Assembly: GCA_019236735.1 (NCBI GenBank)
Contig: JAFAIM010000057.1
Span: 1-64,000 of the forward strand
Length of the DNA stretch: 64,000 nucleotides
DNA from: Burkholderiaceae bacterium
GTDB taxonomy: Bacteria; Pseudomonadota; Gammaproteobacteria; Burkholderiales; Burkholderiaceae_F
Direction of reading: 5' to 3'
Below the pieces are notes generated by a model that was not told where the DNA came from, made no database searches, and worked only from the letters and a program-made list of their open reading frames with translations. The position numbers were made by a program, and so were the translations under genes. Of this stretch, positions 15,200 through 23,040 are shown piece after piece; positions within the stretch are counted from its first letter, which is position 1, and every line of letters begins with the position of its first letter.

Positions 15200-16111
15200 T
15201 CAGCCGTGCGCTGCATCGCTGGCAGCGTCGTTGGCCGCGTCGCGCTGCGGGTCGATTCGCGTGCTGAAAGCGGTCGGTGTGCGCGGGGTCGCCGCCGGCG
15301 CCGGCGTCAGCGCAACGCGCCGTTCTTCCTTGCGCTTGCGCACCGGGCCGATCATCCGCATTCCGCGCACCCGCTTCACCGCCGTCAGCATGTACACGCT
15401 GCCCAGCACCGGCCACCAGCGATCGCCGGCGTGCTCCATGAAAGCCCAGCGCGCCAACCAGCGCTCGCTGCCGGCCCACGGCGCATAGCAGCCGAAGCAG
15501 CCGCGGCTGGCCTCGAACGACAGCAGCTTGAGCCAGTCTTTGATCCGCGGCAGCGAAATGAACTGTCCGTCGCGCGGCAGGTACGGCCGCGCTCCGGCGC
15601 GTGCAAGCATCTGGCGCAGCCCCCACAGGCTGGCGGGATTGAAGCCGGTGATGATCACCTGCCCTTCTGGAACCAGCACGCGATCGACTTCGCGCAAGAC
15701 CTGGTGAGGCTCCTGTGCAAACTCCAGGATGTGAGGCAACACGACCAGATCGATCGACTGTGTCGCAAACGGCAGTTCTTCGTAGCGAGTGATCACGGCG
15801 ACTCGCCGCGGCCCTTGACATATCGATCCGTTGCCGGTCGGTGCGTTCTCGTCCGATCCGTTGCCCGCCGTTGCGTTCTCGTCCGATCCATTGCCGGTCG
15901 GTGCGTTCTCGTCGGCCAGCCGATCGGACACGCCCAGGCGTAGCGGCATCCGGTTTTCGGCAAGCGCGTCCAGCTCGGGTACGCCGATCTGGATCGCGTG
16001 GTAGCCGAAGATATCGACGACGGCGCGATTCAGTTGCTGCTGTTCCCACCGCAGCACATAACGGCCCGGCGGCGAGGCCAGGAAGTCGGAGAAGCTCAAG
16101 TTAGACTGCAT
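15200..16111 (-). CDS. SAM-dependent class I methyltransferase with internal repeats
   Basis: A 303-residue methyltransferase of the type that sits between gloB and rnhA in betaproteobacteria. The second half of the Rossmann fold is clear: [50 protein letters not shown]. The SAM-binding N-terminal motif is weak ([20 protein letters not shown]). A low-complexity insert, three near-identical ten-residue units ([10 protein letters not shown] type), separates the halves at about residues 67-96. The C-terminal tail is rich in Ala, Asp and Thr. The substrate is unknown. The ATG at 16111 was preferred over 16147 because [10 protein letters not shown] starts the conserved part. It is divergent from gloB. 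Confidence 0.8.
   Translation of the reverse strand: MQSNLSFSDFLASPPGRYVLRWEQQQLNRAVVDIFGYHAIQIGVPELDALAENRMPLRLGVSDRLADENAPTGNGSDENATAGNGSDENAPTGNGSICQGPRRVAVITRYEELPFATQSIDLVVLPHILEFAQEPHQVLREVDRVLVPEGQVIITGFNPASLWGLRQMLARAGARPYLPRDGQFISLPRIKDWLKLLSFEASRGCFGCYAPWAGSERWLARWAFMEHAGDRWWPVLGSVYMLTAVKRVRGMRMIGPVRKRKEERRVALTPAPAATPRTPTAFSTRIDPQRDAANDAASDAAHG
15824..15913. repeat. Three tandem 30-bp repeats inside the methyltransferase gene
   Basis: Units 15824-15853, 15854-15883 and 15884-15913 are nearly identical and in frame. Each encodes a DENA(P/T)(T/A)GNGS decapeptide. Copy-number change would keep the reading frame. Confidence 0.9.
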
Positions 16112-16152
16112 GCGTTGTTCCGTAACCCGCCAGGACGTGCCACGCACCCACG

Positions 16153-16941
16153 ATGAACGCGACCTCCGCCACCGGTTCGATCACGCTGCGCCCGCTGCCG
16201 GCATTCCAGGACAACTACATCTGGATGCTGGCGCGCGACAATGAGGCGATTGTCGTCGATCCCGGCGACGCCGCCCCTGTCCACGCGGCGCTGCGCCGGA
16301 CCGGTCTGAATCTCACCGGCATTGTAGTCACTCACCACCACGGCGATCACGTCGGCGGGGTTGCCGAGCTGGCCGATGCCTACCGGACGCGGGTATGGGG
16401 GCCGCGCAGGGAAGAAATTCCTCGCCGCCAGGTTGCGCTGGACGAAGGCGATTCGGTCGAGCTGCTGGGTGAGGTCTTCTCGGTGATCGACGTGCCGGGT
16501 CACACACTCGGCCACATCGCGCTGCATTCGCCTGCCGGCGGCACGCTGCTGTGCGGCGACACTTTATTCGCGTGCGGCTGCGGCCGCCTGTTCGAAGGCA
16601 CTCCGGCGCAGATGGTCGTTTCGCTCGGCAAGCTGGCGAGGCTGCCCGGCCCGACGCGCGTGTACTGCGCGCACGAGTACACGCTGTCGAACATCCGCTT
16701 CGCTCTGGCGGTCGAGCCGGACAACGCCGACCTTGCGGCGCGCCAGCGCGCGTGCAAAGAGCAGCGCGAGCGCGGCGAGCCCACCGTGCCTTCGACGATC
16801 GCTGAGGAGCGCGCGACCAATCCGTTCTTGCGATGCAGCGAACCGGTGGTGCGCGCGGCTGCCGAGCGGCGAACGCCCGGAGCGGGAGCCGATCCGGTGT
16901 CCACCTTCGCTGCGATCCGTGCGTGGAAGAACTCTTTCTGA
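16153..16941 (+). CDS. gloB: Hydroxyacylglutathione hydrolase (glyoxalase II)
   Basis: A 262-residue metallo-beta-lactamase-fold thioesterase. It hydrolyses S-D-lactoylglutathione to D-lactate and glutathione, the second step of methylglyoxal detoxification. The metal site THHHGDHVGG gives His61, His63, Asp65 and His66. Also present are the PGHTLGHI histidine, LLCGDTLFACGCGRLFEG, and the substrate-binding CAHEYTLSN and KEQRERGEPTVPSTI blocks. Length and start (ATG at 16153) fit the family. It is divergent from the methyltransferase gene, with only 41 bp between them. Confidence 0.95.
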   Translation: MNATSATGSITLRPLPAFQDNYIWMLARDNEAIVVDPGDAAPVHAALRRTGLNLTGIVVTHHHGDHVGGVAELADAYRTRVWGPRREEIPRRQVALDEGDSVELLGEVFSVIDVPGHTLGHIALHSPAGGTLLCGDTLFACGCGRLFEGTPAQMVVSLGKLARLPGPTRVYCAHEYTLSNIRFALAVEPDNADLAARQRACKEQRERGEPTVPSTIAEERATNPFLRCSEPVVRAAAERRTPGAGADPVSTFAAIRAWKNSF

Positions 16942-17062
16942 GCGTTCGCTGGCATTGGCTGTCAGGTGAAAACCGCAGAGTTAAGCCGCCTGGATGGCCG
17001 AATTCGAATGTTGCACCGATGGAAGCGGCCACCTACACTCGGGCGGTGGTCCAGCAAGTCAA

Positions 17063-17082
17063 GGCCTTCCTTCGGGAGGGCC
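17063..17082 (+). promoter_or_regulatory. UUCG-tetraloop hairpin in the mltD leader
   Basis: An 8-bp stem (17063-17070 with 17075-17082, one G-U pair) closed by a TTCG loop, which is exceptionally stable in RNA. It ends 22 bases before the mltD start and has no T-run, so it is not a normal terminator. It could affect mRNA stability or translation. Confidence 0.5.
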
Positions 17083-17104
17083 GGGGTTCGAAGGGTGAAC
17101 AGCG

Positions 17105-18667
17105 GTGCGACGGCATCTAACGATCATATGTGCGGGAACTCTTGGACTGGCGGCGAGCGCGTGGGGCGCGGCCGTCGATGATGTTCCGTCCGCGTCACCG
17201 CAAGAAATCGTTCCGCTGACCGCGACTGTTCCGCCAGTTGAGCGAGCTGCGCAGCCAACTGCGCAGCCCGGGCCAACGCAGCCCGACGACGCCCAAACGG
17301 CTCCGGCTCCGGCGCCAACCATCCCAGGTGCGAGCGCCCCAATCATCTCCGGTGCGAGCTCGCAGCAGCCCGGCAACCTTGCACAAGGACCGCGTGGCGA
17401 CCTGTGGGAGCGCATCCGCAAGGGCTTCGCGATGCCGGATCTCACCAACAAGAAGGCCACGGCAAGCACTCGCTGGTACGCGGAGCGGCCCGATTACATC
17501 GGCAGGATGGCCGAGCGCAGCAGCCTGTACCTGTACTACATCGTCCAGGAAATCGAAAAGCGCGGGATGCCGACCGAGCTGGCGCTTCTGCCGTTCGTGG
17601 AAAGCGCGATGCAGCCGCAGGCCGTCTCCAGCGCCAAGGCCGCCGGCTTGTGGCAGTTCATACCCTCGACGGGCAAGGTGTACTCGCTTGAACAGACCCA
17701 GTGGAAGGACGAACGTTTCGGCGTGGTCGAGTCGACTCGGGCGGCGCTCGATTACCTGGAGAATCTGCACGACGAGTTCGGCAGCTGGCAGCTGGCGCTG
17801 GCCGCGTACAACTACGGCGAAGCGGGAGTCGAGAGGCAGCTCGCCTACAACCGCAGCCACCACCGCCCGCTCAACTACGAGAGCCTGCGACTGCCGCGCG
17901 AGACGCAGTACTACGTGCCGAAGCTGCAGGCGATGAAGAACATCGTGCTCGATCCGCAGCGCTACGGCATCGAGTTGCCTGCGATCCGGGATGAGCCGTA
18001 TTTCGTCACAGTGACCGGCTCGCGCGATATCGATGTCGCAACTGCCGCGCGCCTGGCCGACATGCCGCTGGAGGACTTCCAGGCGCTCAATCCCGCGTTC
18101 AACCGCCCGCTGATCGTCGGCGCTCTTGCGCCCACGATCCTGCTGCCGGCCGAGCGCGGCGAAACCTTCAGCGCCAACCTGGCTGCCTGGGAAGCCACCG
18201 GCCAGCCGCTCGCAAGCTGGACTGCGTACCGCTTGAAGGGCGGCGAGACGCTCGCGGTAGTGGCGCAGCGAGTCGGCGTCAGCGAGGAACAGCTGCGCAG
18301 CGCCAACCACGTGCCGCCGCGCTACGTGGCGGCTTCCGGTTCGACGATCCTGATTCCGCGCGATGAGGCGTCCTATGAAGACGTCCCCAGCGATATGCTG
18401 GACGGCTCGGTTGCGCTGGTGCCGGAGAAGGCGGGGCTTCGCAAGATCACGGTGCGCGTGCGGCGAGGCGATTCGCTCGCGTCGATCGCACGGCGCTGGC
18501 GCGTCAGTCAAGACGAGATCGTCGCGTGGAACGACCTTCACTCGACGTCCCTGTTCGCCGGTCAGCGGCTGAGTCTGACGGTCGCCTCTGGGCCGCCGCA
18601 CAAGAAGCACGGCACCAGCCAGAAGAAGACCACCACAGTGGCGCGCAACGCGCCCGCACAGCAGTAA
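17105..18667 (+). CDS. mltD: Membrane-bound lytic transglycosylase D with LysM repeats
   Basis: A 520-residue periplasmic enzyme that cleaves the glycan strands of peptidoglycan. The N-terminal signal peptide (RRHLTIICAGTLGLAASAWG) has no lipobox cysteine. A Pro/Ala/Gln-rich linker (30-100) is followed by an SLT domain with the catalytic Glu in LPFVESAMQPQA, then GLWQFIPSTGK and ALAAYNYGEAGV. Two LysM domains follow, at about 375-420 (YRLKGGETLAVVAQRVGV) and 445-490 (VRRGDSLASIARRW). The start is GTG. It follows gloB, as in many betaproteobacteria. Absence of a lipid-anchor cysteine suggests a soluble or LysM-tethered form. Confidence 0.92.
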   Translation: MRRHLTIICAGTLGLAASAWGAAVDDVPSASPQEIVPLTATVPPVERAAQPTAQPGPTQPDDAQTAPAPAPTIPGASAPIISGASSQQPGNLAQGPRGDLWERIRKGFAMPDLTNKKATASTRWYAERPDYIGRMAERSSLYLYYIVQEIEKRGMPTELALLPFVESAMQPQAVSSAKAAGLWQFIPSTGKVYSLEQTQWKDERFGVVESTRAALDYLENLHDEFGSWQLALAAYNYGEAGVERQLAYNRSHHRPLNYESLRLPRETQYYVPKLQAMKNIVLDPQRYGIELPAIRDEPYFVTVTGSRDIDVATAARLADMPLEDFQALNPAFNRPLIVGALAPTILLPAERGETFSANLAAWEATGQPLASWTAYRLKGGETLAVVAQRVGVSEEQLRSANHVPPRYVAASGSTILIPRDEASYEDVPSDMLDGSVALVPEKAGLRKITVRVRRGDSLASIARRWRVSQDEIVAWNDLHSTSLFAGQRLSLTVASGPPHKKHGTSQKKTTTVARNAPAQQ

Positions 18668-18756
18668 CGCCTGCGCGGCGCAGCCGCCGCGATTAGTGAC
18701 CTGAGTGGCCTGTAACATCCGGCCACCAACCCATTCCCTCTTCGGACTGCCGCGCC

Positions 18757-19542
18757 ATGGCCTTTCTATCCGGCAAGCGCATCCTGGTCACCGGTGTGCT
18801 CTCCAACCGCTCGATCGCCTACGGCATCGCACGCGCGTGCAAGCGCGAGGGAGCCGAGCTCGCTTTCACGTACGTCGGCGAGCGCTTCCGCGAGCGGATC
18901 GTCGAATTCGCGCGCGAGTTCGGCTCGGAACTGACGTTCGACTGCGACGTGGCGAGCGATGAGCAGATCGCCGCAACGTTCGAGGCTCTGGCGCGCCACT
19001 GGGATGGGCTGGACGGCTTGGTACACGCGATCGGCTTCGCCCCGCGCGAGGCCATAGCCGGCGATTTCCTGGAAGGCCTGTCGCGCGAGGGCTTCCGGAT
19101 CGCGCACGACATCTCGGCCTACAGCTTTCCGGCGATGGCCAAGGCCGCCTTGCCGCTGATGCAGAACCGGCGCGGCGCGATGCTGACGCTCACCTACCTG
19201 GGATCCGAGCGGGTCGTTCCAAACTACAACACGATGGGGTTGGCGAAGGCTGCCCTGGAGGCCTCGGTGCGGTACCTGGCAGCCTCTCTCGGCCCCAAAG
19301 GGATCCGAGTCAACGCGATTTCCGCCGGACCGATTAAGACGCTGGCGGCATCGGGCATCAAAGACTTCGGACGAATCCTGCAGTTCGTCGAGCAAAATGC
19401 TCCGTTGCGGCGCAACGTCACGACCGAAGACGTCGGCAACGTCGCCGCCTTCCTGCTGTCGGACCTGGCGGCGGCCGTCACCGGCGAGGTGATGTTCGTC
19501 GACGCCGGCTTCCACAACGTTTCAGCAGGAATCGCGGGGTAA
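18757..19542 (+). CDS. fabI: Enoyl-[acyl-carrier-protein] reductase (NADH)
   Basis: FabI reduces trans-2-enoyl-ACP in the last step of fatty-acid elongation. The 261-residue protein is a short-chain dehydrogenase with a FabI-type N terminus, [23 protein letters not shown] (modified glycine motif), and AFTYVGERF. The catalytic pair is in [14 protein letters not shown], with the Tyr-X6-Lys spacing characteristic of Fab[19 protein letters not shown] follows. It stands alone between mltD and the export genes. Confidence 0.95.
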   Translation: MAFLSGKRILVTGVLSNRSIAYGIARACKREGAELAFTYVGERFRERIVEFAREFGSELTFDCDVASDEQIAATFEALARHWDGLDGLVHAIGFAPREAIAGDFLEGLSREGFRIAHDISAYSFPAMAKAALPLMQNRRGAMLTLTYLGSERVVPNYNTMGLAKAALEASVRYLAASLGPKGIRVNAISAGPIKTLAASGIKDFGRILQFVEQNAPLRRNVTTEDVGNVAAFLLSDLAAAVTGEVMFVDAGFHNVSAGIAG

Positions 19543-19546
19543 GGGA

Positions 19547-19588
19547 CCCTCACCCCCTGCCCATCTCCCGCAAGCGGGAGAGGGGAGA
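19547..19588. repeat. REP-like intergenic element, copy 1
   Basis: CCCTCACCCCC followed by an 8-bp hairpin (arms 19564-19571 and 19574-19581, two-base loop) of the TCTCCCGC type. The same vocabulary recurs at 59084-59197 and 62947-62987, always between genes. Confidence 0.6.
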
Positions 19589-19637
19589 TTTTCGAAGGGC
19601 GTAGCGGCCGCGGCCCTCTCATGGATAATGGGACGGC

Positions 19638-20927
19638 ATGAACGCGCCCGAGAAGCCGCAACCTGCCCAGGCGCCGCGCCCGCGATCCTTGTTCCGCCAG
19701 GAGGCGATCGACGCGCAGCGAGAGAAGCTGCTGGGCGAGTTGTCTGCTGCGCGGCCCGTTCCATTGTGGATCTTCACGCTGCTGGCGGCGGCGTTCGCCG
19801 CGGTGTTCGTCACCTTTGCGTTCGTGGGCGAGTACACGAGGCGCGAGCGGGTTGAAGGCTTCGTTGTCGGCGACGCGGGGGCCGCGCGCATCCTCGCGCC
19901 CGATTCGGGCGTCGTCACCGATCTGATGGTCAAAGAGGGCGACGAGGTCGAAAAGGACGCCACCATTGCGCGGCTGAAGCTCGAGCGCAGCCAACTGGGC
20001 GGCGGCAGCACGCTGGAGGTTGTCGAGCAGCAGCTGCAGAACCGCATACGAGGCGTCGAGAGCGAGCAGACGCAGGCGCGGATGATCGGCGAGCAGACGC
20101 TCGTGCAACAGCGCAAGCGGATCGACGACCTGATCAAAGAGCTCGATCAGGCGCGTGCCGGCGTTCAGGTGCAGCAGGCGCGCACGACATCGGCCGAGCA
20201 GGAAATACACCGCTTCGAGAAACTCGCCAAGGACGGTTTCGCCTCCGAAGCGATGGTGCGCGAGCACCGCAACGACATGCTCGACCAGCAGGCGAAGCTG
20301 GAAGCCCTGAAACGGCAGCAGTCGACCGCCGAGCGCGAGCTGGGCAGCGCGCAGGCCGAGATGCCGCTGATCGAGCTGCGCGCGCGCAGCCAGGTGCAGC
20401 AGCTGGAACAGCAGAAAAGCCAGATCGAGCAGGACATGGTGCAAACCAAGGCCAAGCAGGAGATCGAGGTCACCGCAACGATCGCTGGAATCGTCACCAA
20501 CATCGTTCCCAGCCAGGGTGACTCGGTTGCGGCCAATTCGCTGGTGGCCACCGTGCTACCCGCCGGGATGGGCTTGCACGCGCAGCTGCTCGTGCCAACG
20601 CGGGCGATCGGCTTCATCGCGCCGGGCAACGCAGTGGTGCTGCGCTACGACGCTTTCCCGTTCCAGCGCTTCGGCCAGTACCGCGGCACCATCACCAGCG
20701 TCAGCGGCACCGTCTGGTCCGCTGGCGAGAAGCTTGGCCCGCTGACCGCGCATGAGCCGGTGTATCGGGTCGATGTGAAGCTGGACCGGCAGTCCGTCAC
20801 CAACGGCGGCCGCGACTTCGCGCTGCGCCCGGGAATGCTGGCGAGCGCCGACATCCTGTTGGAAAAGCGAACCGTCTTCGAGTGGGTGTTCGAGCCGGTG
20901 CTGGCGTTGCGCGAGCGGCTGCGGTGA
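19638..20927 (+). CDS. HlyD/CvaA-type periplasmic adaptor of a peptide exporter
   Basis: A 429-residue membrane-fusion protein that links an inner-membrane ABC exporter to an outer-membrane TolC channel. It has a cytoplasmic N terminus, one membrane helix (about 44-64), a lipoyl half-motif (ILAPDSGVVTDLMVKEGDEVEKDATIARL, 90-120), a long coiled coil (130-275), then the second lipoyl half (VTATIAGIVTNIVPSQGDSV) and a beta-barrel. The end lies four bases before the C39-peptidase ABC gene, so they form a two-gene operon. This pairing is typical of colicin V/RaxAB-type export of double-glycine peptides. No outer-membrane channel gene is in the window. Confidence 0.92.
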   Translation: MNAPEKPQPAQAPRPRSLFRQEAIDAQREKLLGELSAARPVPLWIFTLLAAAFAAVFVTFAFVGEYTRRERVEGFVVGDAGAARILAPDSGVVTDLMVKEGDEVEKDATIARLKLERSQLGGGSTLEVVEQQLQNRIRGVESEQTQARMIGEQTLVQQRKRIDDLIKELDQARAGVQVQQARTTSAEQEIHRFEKLAKDGFASEAMVREHRNDMLDQQAKLEALKRQQSTAERELGSAQAEMPLIELRARSQVQQLEQQKSQIEQDMVQTKAKQEIEVTATIAGIVTNIVPSQGDSVAANSLVATVLPAGMGLHAQLLVPTRAIGFIAPGNAVVLRYDAFPFQRFGQYRGTITSVSGTVWSAGEKLGPLTAHEPVYRVDVKLDRQSVTNGGRDFALRPGMLASADILLEKRTVFEWVFEPVLALRERLR

Positions 20928-20931
20928 CGGC

Positions 20932-23028
20932 ATGCTGAACCCGTTCAAGCGGCGCGTTCCGCTGATCCTGCAAAGCGAAGCTCCCGAGTGCGGAATCGCC
21001 TGCGTGGCGATGGTCGCCGGCTACCACGGCTTCCGCACCGATCTGTCGGCAATGCGGATGCGCCTGTCGCCTTCGATGAAGGGCGTCACGCTGCAACACA
21101 TCGCCGCCATCGCCGGCACGATGAAGATGTCGCTGCGGGGCGTGCAAGCGCCGCTGGAGAGCCTGGGGCGGCTGCGGATGCCAGCGATCCTGCATTGGGA
21201 CATGAACCACTTCGTCGTGCTGACCGCTGCCGACACCAACCGGATCACGGTGCACGACCCGGCGCGCGGCAAGCGCGTGATGCTGCTGTCGGAGGTGTCG
21301 CGCCATTACACCGGTGTTGCCGCCGAGCTGCTGCCGAGCGACGGCTTCTCCACCCGCGACGAGCGCGTCAAGGTCACCGCCTGGCACCTGATGGGCAGCC
21401 TGCGCGGTCTGCAGGGAACGATCGCGCAGGTCATCCTGCTGTCGCTCGTTCTCGAGGTGTTCGCGATCGCTTCGCCCTTCTTCGTTCAGATCGTCGTCGA
21501 CCGCGTCGTCGTGGGGCGCGACGAAGATCTGCTCACGCTGCTGGGACTGGGCTTCTCCCTACTCGTGCTGATGCAGGTGTCGACCACCGCGGTACGCGGC
21601 TGGCTAGGCGTGTATCTGTCCACATCGCTGAACACGCGCCTGCTCGATTCGCTCTTCGGGCAACTGCTGCGGCTGCCACTGGTGTGGTTCGAGAAGCGCA
21701 ACATCGGCGACATCGTTTCGCGCTTCCGCAGCGTCGACGCGATCCAGCGCACGCTGACGCTGGCGTTCCTGGAGTCGGTGATCGACGGCGCGATGGTGGT
21801 GCTGACGGTGATCGTTATGCTCTGGTACAGCCCGCTGCTGGCGGCGATCGTTCTGGCGGCGGCCGCGCTATACGGAGTGGCACGCTGGTTCTTCTACGGG
21901 CCGCAGCGCCGCGCGCTGGACGAGCAACTGGTGCACGAGGGACGTTCGGCCACGCACTTCATCGAGACGCTGCGCGGCATGATGGCGATCAAGCTCAATT
22001 TGCGCGAGACCGCGCGCCAAGCCGCCTACCAGAACCTGGTGGTCGAGCAGGTCAACGCCGGGGTTACGGTGCAGAACCTGACGATCCTGCACCGCGCTGC
22101 CAACGGCCTGATCTTCGGGCTGGAGAACGTCACCGTGATCTGGCTGGGAACGGTGCTGGTGATGGACGGCCAGTTCTCGGTCGGGATGCTGTTCGGTTTC
22201 TTGTCGTTCAAGCTGCTGTTTTTGACGCGCGTGAACAACCTGGTCGACAAGGCGATCGACTTCCGGATGCTCGACCTGCACGCCGAGCGAATCGCCGACA
22301 TCGCGCTGGCCGAGCCCGAGACGGTGCCTGCAGTGTCGGCGCACGCACCGGATGCACCGCTGCAGATTCGCGCGCACCAGCTCGGCTTTGCCTACGGCGT
22401 CGAGGGCTTCGCGTTCCGCAACGTCGATTTTTCGGTGCAGCCCGGCGAGACGGTCGCGATCGTCGGCCCATCAGGCAGCGGCAAGACGACGCTGGTGAAG
22501 GTACTGGTGGGGCTGCTCGACCGCACCGAAGGAATCGTCGAGGCCAACGGCCGCGATCTGCGCGACTGGGATCGCTCCGCCTACCGGGCCCGCATTGGCG
22601 TCGTGATGCAAGACGACCAGCTGTTCGTCGGCACGCTGGAGGACAACATCAGCTTCTTCGATCCCCAGTACAACCCGAACCTGGTGCGGGCGGCGTCGGC
22701 GATGGCGGGAATCGATGAAGAGATCCTGCAGATGCCGATGCAGTACAACACGATCGTCGGCAGCCTCGGTACCGCGCTATCCGGCGGGCAGAAGCAGCGC
22801 GTGCTGCTGGCTCGCGCGCTGTACCGCAAGCCGCATATCGTCTTCCTGGACGAGGCGTTCGATCAGCTCGATCTGGCGCTCGAGCGCACCATCACGGGCC
22901 GTCTGAAGAGCCTTGGGGTCGGTCTGGTGATCGTCAGCCACCGCCCGGAGACCGTACGCAACGTCGACCGCATCGTGCACGTGGGGCAGATGCCACCGGC
23001 GTTGCTGACAGCCGAGACGGCGAGCTGA
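20932..23028 (+). CDS. C39-peptidase ABC exporter for double-glycine peptides
   Basis: A 698-residue exporter with three parts. The N-terminal C39 peptidase (1-125) has the full active site: Gln14 (oxyanion), Cys20 (QSEAPECG), His93 (MNHFVVL) and Asp109 (DPARG), so it should cleave after a double glycine. The six-helix membrane domain spans about 155-435. The ATPase (475-690) has Walker A GPSGSGKTT, Q-loop MQDDQ, signature LSGGQKQR, Walker B VFLDEAFDQLD and switch SHR. CvaB, RaxB and LagD are the known relatives. The likely substrates are the peptides encoded at 25074-25214 and 3958-4074, whose leaders fit the C39 recognition pattern. It converges on the second TPR/HD-GYP gene with a 12-bp gap. 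Confidence 0.95.
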   Translation: MLNPFKRRVPLILQSEAPECGIACVAMVAGYHGFRTDLSAMRMRLSPSMKGVTLQHIAAIAGTMKMSLRGVQAPLESLGRLRMPAILHWDMNHFVVLTAADTNRITVHDPARGKRVMLLSEVSRHYTGVAAELLPSDGFSTRDERVKVTAWHLMGSLRGLQGTIAQVILLSLVLEVFAIASPFFVQIVVDRVVVGRDEDLLTLLGLGFSLLVLMQVSTTAVRGWLGVYLSTSLNTRLLDSLFGQLLRLPLVWFEKRNIGDIVSRFRSVDAIQRTLTLAFLESVIDGAMVVLTVIVMLWYSPLLAAIVLAAAALYGVARWFFYGPQRRALDEQLVHEGRSATHFIETLRGMMAIKLNLRETARQAAYQNLVVEQVNAGVTVQNLTILHRAANGLIFGLENVTVIWLGTVLVMDGQFSVGMLFGFLSFKLLFLTRVNNLVDKAIDFRMLDLHAERIADIALAEPETVPAVSAHAPDAPLQIRAHQLGFAYGVEGFAFRNVDFSVQPGETVAIVGPSGSGKTTLVKVLVGLLDRTEGIVEANGRDLRDWDRSAYRARIGVVMQDDQLFVGTLEDNISFFDPQYNPNLVRAASAMAGIDEEILQMPMQYNTIVGSLGTALSGGQKQRVLLARALYRKPHIVFLDEAFDQLDLALERTITGRLKSLGVGLVIVSHRPETVRNVDRIVHVGQMPPALLTAETAS

Positions 23029-23040
23029 GAAAGGGGGTGG

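Noticed and set aside
17085-17104. tRNA-like GGTTCGAA near the mltD start
   Set aside because: No acceptor, anticodon or D-arm can be drawn around it.
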